Position numbers and translations under genes: made by a program. The notes below the pieces were generated by a model. That model searched no databases and was not told the origin of the DNA. It was given only the letters and a program-made list of their open reading frames with translations. From an uncultured Thomasclavelia sp. (lineage in GTDB: Bacteria; Bacillota_I; Bacilli_A; Erysipelotrichales; Coprobacillaceae): a DNA stretch of 28,867 nt. Shown here in pieces: positions 1 to 7,049 of this stretch. The DNA lies in assembly GCA_910588165.1 (NCBI GenBank), contig CAJUOR010000002.1, positions 1-28,867 on the forward strand, written 5' to 3'. The first letter of the stretch is position 1; the number at the start of each line of letters is the position of its first letter.

Positions 1-150
1 GGTAGAAATTATAGTATAGATGATTTAACACGAATAAAAGATGAAACAGAGCATTTTTTAGAAAATATTTTAGTTGGAATAAAGGATTATTATGATAATC
101 GTTTATATTTAAAGGTGGACGAAAATGGCATGAATTTGATGCAATCTTAA
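1..150 (+). CDS. 3' end of an unidentified gene (partial)
   Basis: An open frame enters from the left edge and ends at a TAA at 148-150, giving the last 49 residues of a protein. The tail is hydrophilic and rich in Asp, Glu, Lys and Tyr, with the segment IKDYYDNRLYLKVDENG near the end and no membrane segment. I do not recognise the family; a DNA-repair protein tail of the RecO type was considered, but nothing in the residues settles it. Codon use is normal for the window. A terminator-like hairpin lies about 180 nt downstream. Confidence 0.5.
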   Translation, partial: GRNYSIDDLTRIKDETEHFLENILVGIKDYYDNRLYLKVDENGMNLMQS

Positions 151-327
151 GATAATTTCAAGCAGAATGAAATTTCTTTTAAATTAACAATATGGTAATG
201 CGCTTTTATGCGTGAATATAAATTGTTTTAGCAATGCAACAAGTAAGCGACAAAAAGGCTTTAAAACCCTTATTTTATAAGATTTTGGAGTTCTCTAAAC
301 GTTAGTAATAATTGTTGTGAGAGTAGT

Positions 328-366
328 AAAGAAGTGTTTTGACTTTTTAGATACTTCTTTTTTCTT
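328..366 (+). terminator. Probable intrinsic terminator
   Basis: An 8-bp stem AAAGAAGT (328-335) / ACTTCTTT (353-360) has a 17-nt loop, and its 3' arm runs into a T-rich tail at 358-366. It could end transcription of the gene that stops at 150, although it lies nearly 180 nt downstream, so the transcript would carry a long 3' untranslated region. Confidence 0.5.
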
Positions 367-684
367 TTAAAATGAAATCTATTTAACAGATTATGTAAAT
401 AGTTATTTATTAAATTGCTTAGGTTTTAAATATAATTTTAAAAGTTAACATTTTAGATAATATGTCTAGGCAAATAATAATTGAGAACATTTTAGAATTA
501 ACAAGATTTTGATAGTCTGCTACTTCCAATATCTCTATTGGTTTTCTTGTTTTTTTGGTAGATACTTTCATATCATAATTTTTCAAGTTTATCGTTTTTA
601 TCATTTTCTTATTTTAAAGTACATAGTGTGACAATTTCTGCATCGTTAAAACAAATAGATGTATAGAGTCAAAATTAGCAGAAA

Positions 685-698
685 TGTAAGCGTATCAA
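685..698 (+). promoter_or_regulatory. Possible catabolite response element (cre-like)
   Basis: TGTAAGCGTATCAA (685-698, just after the inverted-repeat arm) matches the left half of the CcpA consensus TGWAANCGNTNWCA exactly and departs from it at two positions in the right half. It lies about 30 nt upstream of the -35 box of the PTS gene promoter. Carbohydrate PTS genes in Bacillota are commonly under CcpA control, and hprK, which generates the CcpA corepressor HPr(Ser-P), is in this window. The site is a weak match and is offered as a candidate only. Confidence 0.25.
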
Positions 699-727
699 TT
701 TTTTTAAAAAAAACAAACATTATAATC

Positions 728-756
728 TTTACAAACTAACATTATTATATTATAAT
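728..756 (+). promoter_or_regulatory. SigA-type promoter of the PTS EIIC gene
   Basis: TTTACA at 728-733 and a perfect TATAAT at 751-756 are separated by exactly 17 nt. The predicted transcription start near 763 lies about 45 nt before the ATG at 808. The gene's ribosome binding site, AAGAGGGAG, is at 794-802. Confidence 0.8.
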
Positions 757-807
757 GAAATCAGATAAAAAAAGAATCAAAAAGGATTCGGAAAAGAGGG
801 AGATTTT

Positions 808-2043
808 ATGGACAATTTCATGAAATTCATGGAAGAAAAAGTTGCACCTGTATTTGGGAAGGTTGCAACTAACCCTTACTTAAAGGGGATTCGTGATGGT
901 ATGATTGCCACTGTTCCATTCACGATTATTGGTAGTATCTTTATCATTATCTGCCAATTCCCAAATGATGCATGGAAAGCAATGGTAGAACCGTATGCGG
1001 CTATGTTAAATGTACCAAATGCTATGACAATTGGTATTATCGCTTTAATTGTTGCCTTCTCAGTTGGTGCATCTTTAGCTAGTGAGTTGAAACAAGATGC
1101 TATCACAGGTGGAACATTGTCATTTGTAGGTTTCATGTTCTTGCAAGTTGATGCAGAATTCAACATGGTTACAAAGTACTTTGGTTCAAAAGGTATCTTT
1201 ACTGCTTTAGTTGTAGCTATCTTTGCTGTTAAAGTATTGCAAATCTTTACAGAACGTAAATGGGTCATTCGTTTCCCAGAAGGCGTACCACCAGCAGTTG
1301 CAAAATCATTCTCAGCATTAATTCCTGGTATCGTTATTTTAACCACTTTATTCGTAATTAGATGTGTATTCGGTATTGAAATTCCGGAATTAGTTATTAA
1401 AATGTTCTCACCATTAGTATTCGCCTTAAATTCATATCCGGGTATTTTGGTATACATGGTGGTTTCTCAGTTATTGTGGTGTGTTGGTATTCATGGACAA
1501 TCAGTTTTAAATACTGTAGGTACACCTATCTTCTTAACTTACATTACTGCTAATACAGAAGCATTCAATGCAGGACAACCTATTCCTTATATTACAGCTA
1601 CAGGTTTCATTCCTTGGTTCATTAGTTTAGGTGGTGCAGGTGCAACATTATCATTAGTTATCATCATGTGCTTCTCTAAAGAAAAATCTTTAAGAACATT
1701 AGGTCGTTTGGCATTACCGGCAGGTATCTTCGAAATTAACGAACCTATTACATTCGGTTTACCGATCGTTATGAACCCAACAATGATGATCCCATTTGTA
1801 TTGGTAGATGTTGTCTTATTAACAGGAACATATTTCTTGATGTATTTTGATATCATTGGTCGTTGTGTTGTTCAGGTACCTTGGATTATGCCACCAGTTA
1901 TTGGCGCATATTTAGCTACGGGAGCTAATATTCCAGCTGCTATCTGGGCATTCTGCGGTATCTTTATCTCAGCAGCTATCTACTATCCATTTATCAAAAT
2001 GGAAGAACGTTCACGTTTAAAAGCACAGGCTGAACAAGATTAA
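808..2043 (+). CDS. PTS sugar transporter EIIC, lactose/cellobiose family
   Basis: This is the membrane permease subunit of a phosphotransferase system, which carries a sugar (probably a beta-glucoside or diglucoside such as cellobiose) across the membrane and presents it to EIIB for phosphorylation. The 411-residue length fits the family. The N-terminus (KVAPVFGKVATNPYLKGIRDGM) is typical of CelB/ChbC-type EIIC. Many hydrophobic helices follow, together with the conserved GIHGQ (H229) and FEINEPITFG (309-317) segments of the sugar site. No EIIA or EIIB gene is adjacent, so this is an orphan EIIC that must use cytoplasmic subunits encoded elsewhere. It has a strong promoter and ribosome binding site and is followed by a hairpin and a GGT-like gene. 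The exact sugar cannot be read from the sequence. Confidence 0.92.
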   Translation: MDNFMKFMEEKVAPVFGKVATNPYLKGIRDGMIATVPFTIIGSIFIIICQFPNDAWKAMVEPYAAMLNVPNAMTIGIIALIVAFSVGASLASELKQDAITGGTLSFVGFMFLQVDAEFNMVTKYFGSKGIFTALVVAIFAVKVLQIFTERKWVIRFPEGVPPAVAKSFSALIPGIVILTTLFVIRCVFGIEIPELVIKMFSPLVFALNSYPGILVYMVVSQLLWCVGIHGQSVLNTVGTPIFLTYITANTEAFNAGQPIPYITATGFIPWFISLGGAGATLSLVIIMCFSKEKSLRTLGRLALPAGIFEINEPITFGLPIVMNPTMMIPFVLVDVVLLTGTYFLMYFDIIGRCVVQVPWIMPPVIGAYLATGANIPAAIWAFCGIFISAAIYYPFIKMEERSRLKAQAEQD

Positions 2044-2058
2044 TAGTCGAGATATTAT

Positions 2059-2091
2059 AGAGATAGCTTGGTGTTCTTCCTAGCTATCTCT
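2059..2091 (+). terminator. Hairpin after the PTS gene, weak terminator or attenuator
   Basis: A perfect 10-bp stem AGAGATAGCT (2059-2068) / AGCTATCTCT (2082-2091) encloses a 13-nt loop. The tail (TATTATTTAA) is only moderately U-rich, so termination is probably partial and some transcripts may continue into the GGT-like gene 30 nt downstream. No separate promoter is evident for that gene. Confidence 0.6.
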
Positions 2092-2120
2092 TATTATTTA
2101 ATATATAGGAGGTTATGTAT

Positions 2121-3728
2121 ATGAAACATAGAGGAATCGTTATGGGACGTAAAGGAATGGTTGCCTCAGCACATACTTTAATTTCATCTTCAGGATTAAA
2201 AGTTTTACAAAGTGGCGGAAATGCCGTTGATTCGGCAATTGCCATGGCCTTAACAAGTGGTTTGGTCTTACCTGATATGTGTGGACTTGGCGGTGACGCT
2301 TTTGCTTTATATTACGATGCAAAAACAAAGAAAGTTACAGCCATTAACGGTTCAGGCGGAGCACCAAAAGCCGCAACTTTAGAAAAATATCGTGAATTAG
2401 GTCATACAAAAATGCCTAATGACGGAATGCTTTCAGTAACTGTACCGGGAGCAGTTGATGTATATTTCGCTATGCTTGAAAAATGGGGGACAAAATCATT
2501 TACAGAACTAGCTCAAGATGCAATTGAATTAGCACGTGATGGGGTGCCTGCTAGTGAGAAAGTGGTACGTCATATGCATACAGATTACAACAAATTAACA
2601 CGTTATAAAAATATGTGTAATCTATATCTTAATGACGGTAAACCAATGATGCCAGGAGATATCATTAAAAATCCCGATTATGCTAAAAGCTTAGAATATT
2701 TATGTGAAAACGGGAAAGACGGTTTTTATAAAGGCGAAATTGCCGATGCCATTGTTGCTCATTCAAAGAAATATGGCGGATTATTTGAGAAAGAAGATTT
2801 CGCAGACTATCAATGTGAATTCTTAGAACCAATCTCTGTTGATTATCGTGGTATGAAAGTTTTCCAAACACCACCTGTATCACAAGGTATTATTCATTTG
2901 GAAGAATTGAATATCTTAAATCAAATTGATATGTCACAATATCAGCCTGATAGTGCCGAAGCGATTCATACGATGGTTGAAGCTAAAAAAATTGCTTTCT
3001 TTGACCGCAAAACTTATTTCGGTGATCCTGATTATGTTAAGAACCCAACTTGTGAAATCTTAACAGAAGAATACGCTAAAAAGATGGCAGCAAAAATTAA
3101 AATGGATAGTTGCTTAAATGAGAAAGATGTTTTAGGTAACGATTTATCTCATACAACAAGTATGGTTGTTGTGGATAAGGAAGGTAATGCCGTATCATTT
3201 ATTCACAGCGTTGCAGGTACTTGGGGTTCATGTGAAGTGGTAGAAGGTACAGGTATTCTTTTGAACAACCGTGCTTCACAATTCCATTTCAATCCTAGTC
3301 ACCCAAATGCTTTGAAACCAACCAAAAGAACGATCCACACTTTAAATACTTATTTAATTACCGACCAAGAAGGTAAGTTGAAATATGTCGGCAATACTCC
3401 GGGTGGAGATAATCAGCCACAATGGAATATGCAAACTGTTGTCAACTTACTAGACTTTGGCATGGACGTCCAAACAGCTGTTGAACATGGTAAATGGACA
3501 GATAATGCTACAATCAATGAAGATGGCAGTGTTGACCATGTATTAAAGATTGAATCGCAAGTAGGCGAAGAGGTTTTAAATAAATTAAGAGAAATGGGGC
3601 ATCAATTACAAGTGATTGAGCCGTTTACTTGTTCAGGGGCAAGTCAAATTATTGAAGTTAAAGAAAATGGTTTGCTGTTTGGCGGCAGTGATCCCCGTGC
3701 TGACGGCGCAGCTATGCCTGAGATTTAA
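2121..3728 (+). CDS. Gamma-glutamyltranspeptidase-family enzyme, cytoplasmic type
   Basis: This is an Ntn-hydrolase of the gamma-glutamyltransferase family, which cleaves gamma-glutamyl amides such as glutathione or related acyl amides after self-cleavage into two subunits. The start is placed at ATG 2121 because AGGAGG (2107-2112) is 8 nt from it but only 2 nt from the ATG at 2115; the product is 535 residues. GGNAVDSAIA and the GLGGDAF segment mark the large subunit. The processing site is HTTSMVVVDKEGNAVSF, with T345 as the predicted nucleophile. The following IHSVAGTWGS replaces the T-x-N binding residues of classical E. coli GGT, as in YwrD-like and acylase-like members, so the true substrate may not be glutathione. 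There is no signal peptide, so a cytoplasmic location is inferred. It shares orientation with the PTS gene. Confidence 0.9.
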   Translation: MKHRGIVMGRKGMVASAHTLISSSGLKVLQSGGNAVDSAIAMALTSGLVLPDMCGLGGDAFALYYDAKTKKVTAINGSGGAPKAATLEKYRELGHTKMPNDGMLSVTVPGAVDVYFAMLEKWGTKSFTELAQDAIELARDGVPASEKVVRHMHTDYNKLTRYKNMCNLYLNDGKPMMPGDIIKNPDYAKSLEYLCENGKDGFYKGEIADAIVAHSKKYGGLFEKEDFADYQCEFLEPISVDYRGMKVFQTPPVSQGIIHLEELNILNQIDMSQYQPDSAEAIHTMVEAKKIAFFDRKTYFGDPDYVKNPTCEILTEEYAKKMAAKIKMDSCLNEKDVLGNDLSHTTSMVVVDKEGNAVSFIHSVAGTWGSCEVVEGTGILLNNRASQFHFNPSHPNALKPTKRTIHTLNTYLITDQEGKLKYVGNTPGGDNQPQWNMQTVVNLLDFGMDVQTAVEHGKWTDNATINEDGSVDHVLKIESQVGEEVLNKLREMGHQLQVIEPFTCSGASQIIEVKENGLLFGGSDPRADGAAMPEI

Positions 3729-3742
3729 GCCCTTTGAGTATG

Positions 3743-3780
3743 AAAGCTATGATATATGTGATGGTATATCATAGCTTTTT
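3743..3780 (+). terminator. Intrinsic terminator of the PTS/GGT unit
   Basis: A perfect 14-bp stem AAAGCTATGATATA (3743-3756) / TATATCATAGCTTT (3765-3778) with an 8-nt loop ends in a run of five T, just after the stop codon at 3726-3728. Confidence 0.88.
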
Positions 3781-3916
3781 ACTTTGTCCTTCATATCTAT
3801 TATTAGGGCTAGGTTAGGGACATACTTTTAAAATTTTGAAGTTTTCTCAAGTTTACCCCTCGTCAAGGCGTTGTTCTTAGCACAAGTGGTCTTGCTTAAA
3901 AATAATTAAAAATAGG

Positions 3917-3946
3917 CTTAAAAAAAGCTTTGCTTTTAGGTATAAT
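3917..3946 (+). promoter_or_regulatory. Promoter of the rnmV-rsmA-yabG-ispE operon
   Basis: A perfect -10 TATAAT (3941-3946) lies 18 nt before the GTG start. The -35 region (TTAAAA around 3918) is poor. A small dyad AAAAGC-TTT-GCTTTT (3923-3937) fills the spacer. The short leader leaves room only for the ribosome binding site GAGGTGG at 3952-3958. Confidence 0.55.
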
Positions 3947-3963
3947 GGAAGCGAGGTGGAAAA

Positions 3964-4503
3964 GTGGATAAGAAAAGCAAAATCAAGGAAATTATTGTGG
4001 TCGAAGGGCACAGCGATACCGCAAAGTTAAAGAATTTAATTGAGTGCGATACAATTGAAACAAGCGGTAGTGCAATTGACGAAAAGACGTTAGATTTAAT
4101 TGAAGAAGCAAGCAAAGTCAGGGGTGTAATCGTTTTTACCGACCCAGATTATCCCGGTATGCAAATCAGACAAAAAATTACCAATCGTATTCCTAATTGT
4201 AAACACGCTTTTGTAGATAAAAAAGATGCAATAGGTAGAGGAAAGGTAGGCATTGCGGAAGCTAAACCCCAAGCTATCATTGAGGCACTACAAAAAGCCG
4301 CTAGTTTTGATGTGTCTTTAGAAACATTAACATGGCAAGAATATATTTCTTTAGATATTATCGGCAATCAGACTAGACGCCTATTTTTATATGATTACTT
4401 CAAACTAGGTTACGGCAATGCGAAAACACTCTTTAAGCGTTTGAATATGATTGGTGTCACTAAAAAAGATATTATAGAAGCACTAAGGGAGGAATGTGCA
4501 TGA
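3964..4503 (+). CDS. rnmV: Ribonuclease M5 (5S rRNA maturation)
   Basis: RNase M5 makes the final double-strand cut that releases mature 5S rRNA from its precursor in low-GC Gram-positives. The N-terminal Toprim domain is clear: IIVVEGHSD with catalytic E14, and VFTDPDYPG with the D60-x-D62 pair. The conserved K-KDAIGRGKVGIAEAKP segment follows. At 179 residues it is close to the usual length of about 185. The start is a GTG preceded by GAGGTGG at 6-nt spacing. Its stop overlaps the next start as ATGA, the usual rnmV-rsmA coupling. Confidence 0.95.
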   Translation: MDKKSKIKEIIVVEGHSDTAKLKNLIECDTIETSGSAIDEKTLDLIEEASKVRGVIVFTDPDYPGMQIRQKITNRIPNCKHAFVDKKDAIGRGKVGIAEAKPQAIIEALQKAASFDVSLETLTWQEYISLDIIGNQTRRLFLYDYFKLGYGNAKTLFKRLNMIGVTKKDIIEALREECA

Positions 4504-5330
4504 AGCCAATTGCAACCCCGACTAGAACCCAAGAAATTTTGCGTCAGTACGGTTTGCACGCTAAAAAGAAATTTGGACAGAATTTTATTATTGAGCCTAG
4601 TATTATTCAAAAGATTGTTCAGGCGGCAAGACTTGATAAAGATACTTCGGTGATTGAAGTAGGACCTGGGATTGGTGCTTTATCGGAGCAGTTATGCGAG
4701 GTCGCTAAATATGTTAAGGCTTTTGATATTGATGAAGATATGGTGCAAATTCTAAGTCAAACCTTAGCTGATAAAGATAATTTTGAAGTTGTTTGGCAAG
4801 ATTTTTTAAAAGTAGATTTAGCTAAGGAAGTTTGCTCAATGCCTACTCAGCACATTAAAATTGTAGCTAATTTGCCTTATTACATTACCACAAAGCTACT
4901 TGAAAAAATTGCCTTAGAAGGTCAGGGGATTGATGAGGTTATCGTTATGGTACAAAAAGATGTAGCAGTTAAAATGGCGTGTAGCCATGATTTAAGAGAT
5001 CGTTTGCCTTTAACTTTATTATTAGAAAATATCGGTACGGTCAAGATGCTTTTTGAGGTGCCTCGTTCGGTTTTTTTACCAAGTCCCAATGTCGATTCTG
5101 CTATTTTAAAAATCAGCTTTCATAAACATGAAGATATTCAAGGGTTTTATGAATTTTTAAAATTAGCTTTTGCTTCTAGGCGCAAGACACTTCATAATAA
5201 TTTAAAGAAGGTATCATTTAAAACACCGTTGGAAAAACAGCTGGCGGATTTAGGTTATGCTTACGATGTTCGAGCGGAAGCGATGAAGGTTGAAGACTTA
5301 AAAGTATTGTATCAAAGCACGTTAGTTTAG
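4500..5330 (+). CDS. rsmA: 16S rRNA (adenine-N6,N6)-dimethyltransferase
   Basis: RsmA (KsgA) dimethylates two adjacent adenosines in the 3'-terminal helix of 16S rRNA, using S-adenosylmethionine, late in 30S assembly. The sequence shows the N-terminal KKKFGQNFI motif, SAM motif I EVGPGIG (53-59), the adenine-methyltransferase signature NLPYY (124-128), and the C-terminal FASRRKTLHNNL segment. The start is set at ATG 4500, giving 276 residues, because AGGGAGG (4486-4492) is 7 nt away; the ATG at 4494 is only 1 nt from it. ATGA overlap with rnmV indicates translational coupling. Confidence 0.95.
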   Translation: MKPIATPTRTQEILRQYGLHAKKKFGQNFIIEPSIIQKIVQAARLDKDTSVIEVGPGIGALSEQLCEVAKYVKAFDIDEDMVQILSQTLADKDNFEVVWQDFLKVDLAKEVCSMPTQHIKIVANLPYYITTKLLEKIALEGQGIDEVIVMVQKDVAVKMACSHDLRDRLPLTLLLENIGTVKMLFEVPRSVFLPSPNVDSAILKISFHKHEDIQGFYEFLKLAFASRRKTLHNNLKKVSFKTPLEKQLADLGYAYDVRAEAMKVEDLKVLYQSTLV

Positions 5331-5362
5331 TCTTGTGCATAAGCTAAATTGGGTGATATGTA

Positions 5363-6103
5363 ATGAATATAGGAGATTTAGTTGTCCGTAAAAAATATCA
5401 AAGAGATATTGTTTTTGAAATTTATCGCATTGAAAAAGATTTAGCTTATCTAAAAGGGGTCGAAGTTAGATTAGTAGCTGACAGTCCATTAGATGATTTA
5501 GAAGTGGTTGATTATCATTATCAGCCGGTCATCAATGAGGAAAGGCTGTGTTTAGATGAGAAGGTATTGAAAGGGAAAATTTTGCATTTAGACGGAGATG
5601 AGCGTTATTTGGAAATGTGCTTAGACAAATACCGAGAGCTTGGTATTAGAGTTAGCGGTCATTACGTGAAAGAGAAAAATATGCCTTTGGTTGTTGGGGA
5701 TTTATTGGAGCATTATCAGCCTGATTTATTAGTTATTACAGGACACGATGCTAAAAATGAGGAGGACCGTTATTCGCATTCAGAGGATTTTGCTCAAGCG
5801 GTAAGAGTTGCCAGAAAGTTTCAAAATGATAAGGATCGCCTCATTATTTTTGCAGGTGCGTGTCAGTCTAATTACGAAAGCTTAATTGCCGCAGGAGCAA
5901 ATTTTGCTTCCTCCCCTGCCAGAGTCAATATCCATGCTTTAGATCCTGTTTATCTAATGAGTCAAGTTGCCAGTGTTAATGTCAAAAATTATGTTGATAT
6001 AGAAAGGATTGTGGAAAATACTTCCGGAAAAGTTCAAGGAATAGGAGGCATCGATACCAAAGGTGTCGCTAGGAAGATTTATCCATGTAAGGAAAGTATA
6101 TGA
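5363..6103 (+). CDS. yabG: YabG-type sporulation-associated protease
   Basis: YabG is a cysteine protease of endospore formers. In Bacillus it processes spore coat proteins, and in Clostridioides difficile it cleaves germination proteins of the Csp/SleC pathway. The signature segments are LVITGHDAKNEEDRYSHSEDF (H128) and IIFAGACQSNYESLIAAGANFASSP (C167), followed by VNIHALDP. H128 and C167 are the likely catalytic pair. At 246 residues it is shorter than B. subtilis YabG (about 290). It sits 32 nt after rsmA and overlaps ispE by ATGA, the same position as in B. subtilis, although the neighbours veg and sspF are missing here. Its presence suggests the organism sporulates or recently did. Confidence 0.9.
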   Translation: MNIGDLVVRKKYQRDIVFEIYRIEKDLAYLKGVEVRLVADSPLDDLEVVDYHYQPVINEERLCLDEKVLKGKILHLDGDERYLEMCLDKYRELGIRVSGHYVKEKNMPLVVGDLLEHYQPDLLVITGHDAKNEEDRYSHSEDFAQAVRVARKFQNDKDRLIIFAGACQSNYESLIAAGANFASSPARVNIHALDPVYLMSQVASVNVKNYVDIERIVENTSGKVQGIGGIDTKGVARKIYPCKESI

Positions 6104-6954
6104 AGATAAGAGCTTATGCCAAAATCAATCTGGCACTAGATGTTGTGCAAAGAAGGGAAGATGGCTTCCATGATTTAGAAATGATCATGGCGCCTATCTT
6201 TCTTCATGATTTAGTGTTAGTTGATGTGATTGATGAAGGGATTGAAATCACAACCAATAATCGAATTATCCCAACAGATGAAAGAAATATTGTTTATAAG
6301 GTTGCCGCTTTGATGATTGAAAGATTTCAATTGAAAAAAGGCGTGCGCATTCAAATTTACAAACACATTCCGATGCAAGCCGGGCTAGCCGGTGGAAGTG
6401 CCGATGGTGCTGCTGTTTTAAGAGCGATGAATCGTTTATTTCATTTGAATTTGTCGATGGAAACGTTAGCTCAAATCGGTGATGAAATCGGTTCGGATAT
6501 ACCGTTTTGCATCTATCAACAATTCGCTTTTGTTACAGGTAAAGGGGAAGGCTTAGATTTCTTTGAAGCAAGTCCCGATTATGCGATTTTATTAGTTAAA
6601 CCGAAAAAAGGTGTATCAACGAAATTAGCTTTTCAAAAATTACATATCAATCAATGTGATCACCCAAATTGTCGTCAAATGCGTTTTGCGATGGAAAACG
6701 GTGATGATCAAACGATGGTTTCATGTTTAGGAAATAGCTTAGAAGAGCCTTCTTTCAAGCTCGTGCCTGAAATTCAAACGATTAAGGAAAAACTGATTGC
6801 TTTAGGCTTTGACGGTGCTTTGATGTCAGGAAGTGGTTCTTGTGTTTTTGCTTTGACAAAAGATCCTAAAATTTTGCAAAAAGGATATGAAGTCATGCGA
6901 AATGACTACCCATTTGTCTTAAGAACTCGTTTTAAGACAAATGAAGATTATTAA
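6100..6954 (+). CDS. ispE: 4-diphosphocytidyl-2-C-methyl-D-erythritol kinase
   Basis: IspE phosphorylates the 2-hydroxyl of CDP-methylerythritol in the non-mevalonate (MEP) isoprenoid pathway, supplying undecaprenyl lipid carriers. It is a GHMP kinase: AYAKINLALDV at the N-terminus (K8), the ATP loop PMQAGLAGGSADG (91-103), GSDIPFC with probable catalytic D133, and the C-terminal MSGSGSCVFAL (242-251). The 284-residue length is normal. The start overlaps the yabG stop by 4 nt, with AAGGA six nt upstream. A terminator directly follows and separates it from glmU. Confidence 0.95.
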   Translation: MKIRAYAKINLALDVVQRREDGFHDLEMIMAPIFLHDLVLVDVIDEGIEITTNNRIIPTDERNIVYKVAALMIERFQLKKGVRIQIYKHIPMQAGLAGGSADGAAVLRAMNRLFHLNLSMETLAQIGDEIGSDIPFCIYQQFAFVTGKGEGLDFFEASPDYAILLVKPKKGVSTKLAFQKLHINQCDHPNCRQMRFAMENGDDQTMVSCLGNSLEEPSFKLVPEIQTIKEKLIALGFDGALMSGSGSCVFALTKDPKILQKGYEVMRNDYPFVLRTRFKTNEDY

Positions 6955-7002
6955 AAGCCCTTTCATGCTCCATTCTTTCCAAATTATGAAAAAAGGCTTT
7001 TT
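6953..7002 (+). terminator. Intrinsic terminator of the rnmV-ispE operon
   Basis: AAAAGCC (6953-6959), which includes the ispE stop codon, pairs with GGCTTTT (6995-7001). An inner CTTTCAT / ATGAAAA pairing extends the stem with a bulge. Five T residues follow the GGC. Confidence 0.7.
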
Positions 7003-7017
7003 ATTTCAATACAATTT

Positions 7018-7026
7018 TGGTAAAAT
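7018..7026 (+). promoter_or_regulatory. Extended -10 promoter of glmU-prs
   Basis: TGG directly before TAAAAT (7021-7026) forms an extended -10 element. The -35 region falls inside the preceding terminator tail and is poor. The ribosome binding site AAAGGAG (7036-7042) is 7 nt before the ATG. Confidence 0.55.
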
Positions 7027-7049
7027 AGAGGCGGCAAAGGAGTGAAATT

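Larger units (their letters stand above)
151..807. other. Long intergenic region upstream of the PTS gene
   Basis: This 657-nt stretch holds no convincing gene. It contains a terminator-like hairpin (328-366), an 8-bp inverted repeat ATTTCTGC (634-641) / GCAGAAAT (678-685), a catabolite-response-like sequence (685-698) and a consensus promoter (728-756). A 61-codon minus-strand frame at 419-604 has a poor ribosome binding site and was not accepted. The 151-327 part is AT-rich with only weak short hairpins, and I recognise no RNA gene or riboswitch in it. Confidence 0.5.

Noticed and set aside
419..604. Minus-strand 61-codon frame
   Set aside because: The ribosome binding site is poor, there is no recognisable domain, and it lies in very AT-rich DNA; at most a gene remnant.
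876..1457. Long antisense frame opposite the PTS gene
   Set aside because: It is a codon-bias shadow of the EIIC gene with no ribosome binding site, promoter or recognisable domain.
2115..2120. ATG 2115 as start of the GGT-like gene
   Set aside because: It is only 2 nt from AGGAGG; ATG 2121 has the proper spacing.
4494..4499. ATG 4494 as start of rsmA
   Set aside because: It is 1 nt from AGGGAGG; ATG 4500 has 7-nt spacing and makes the typical ATGA overlap.
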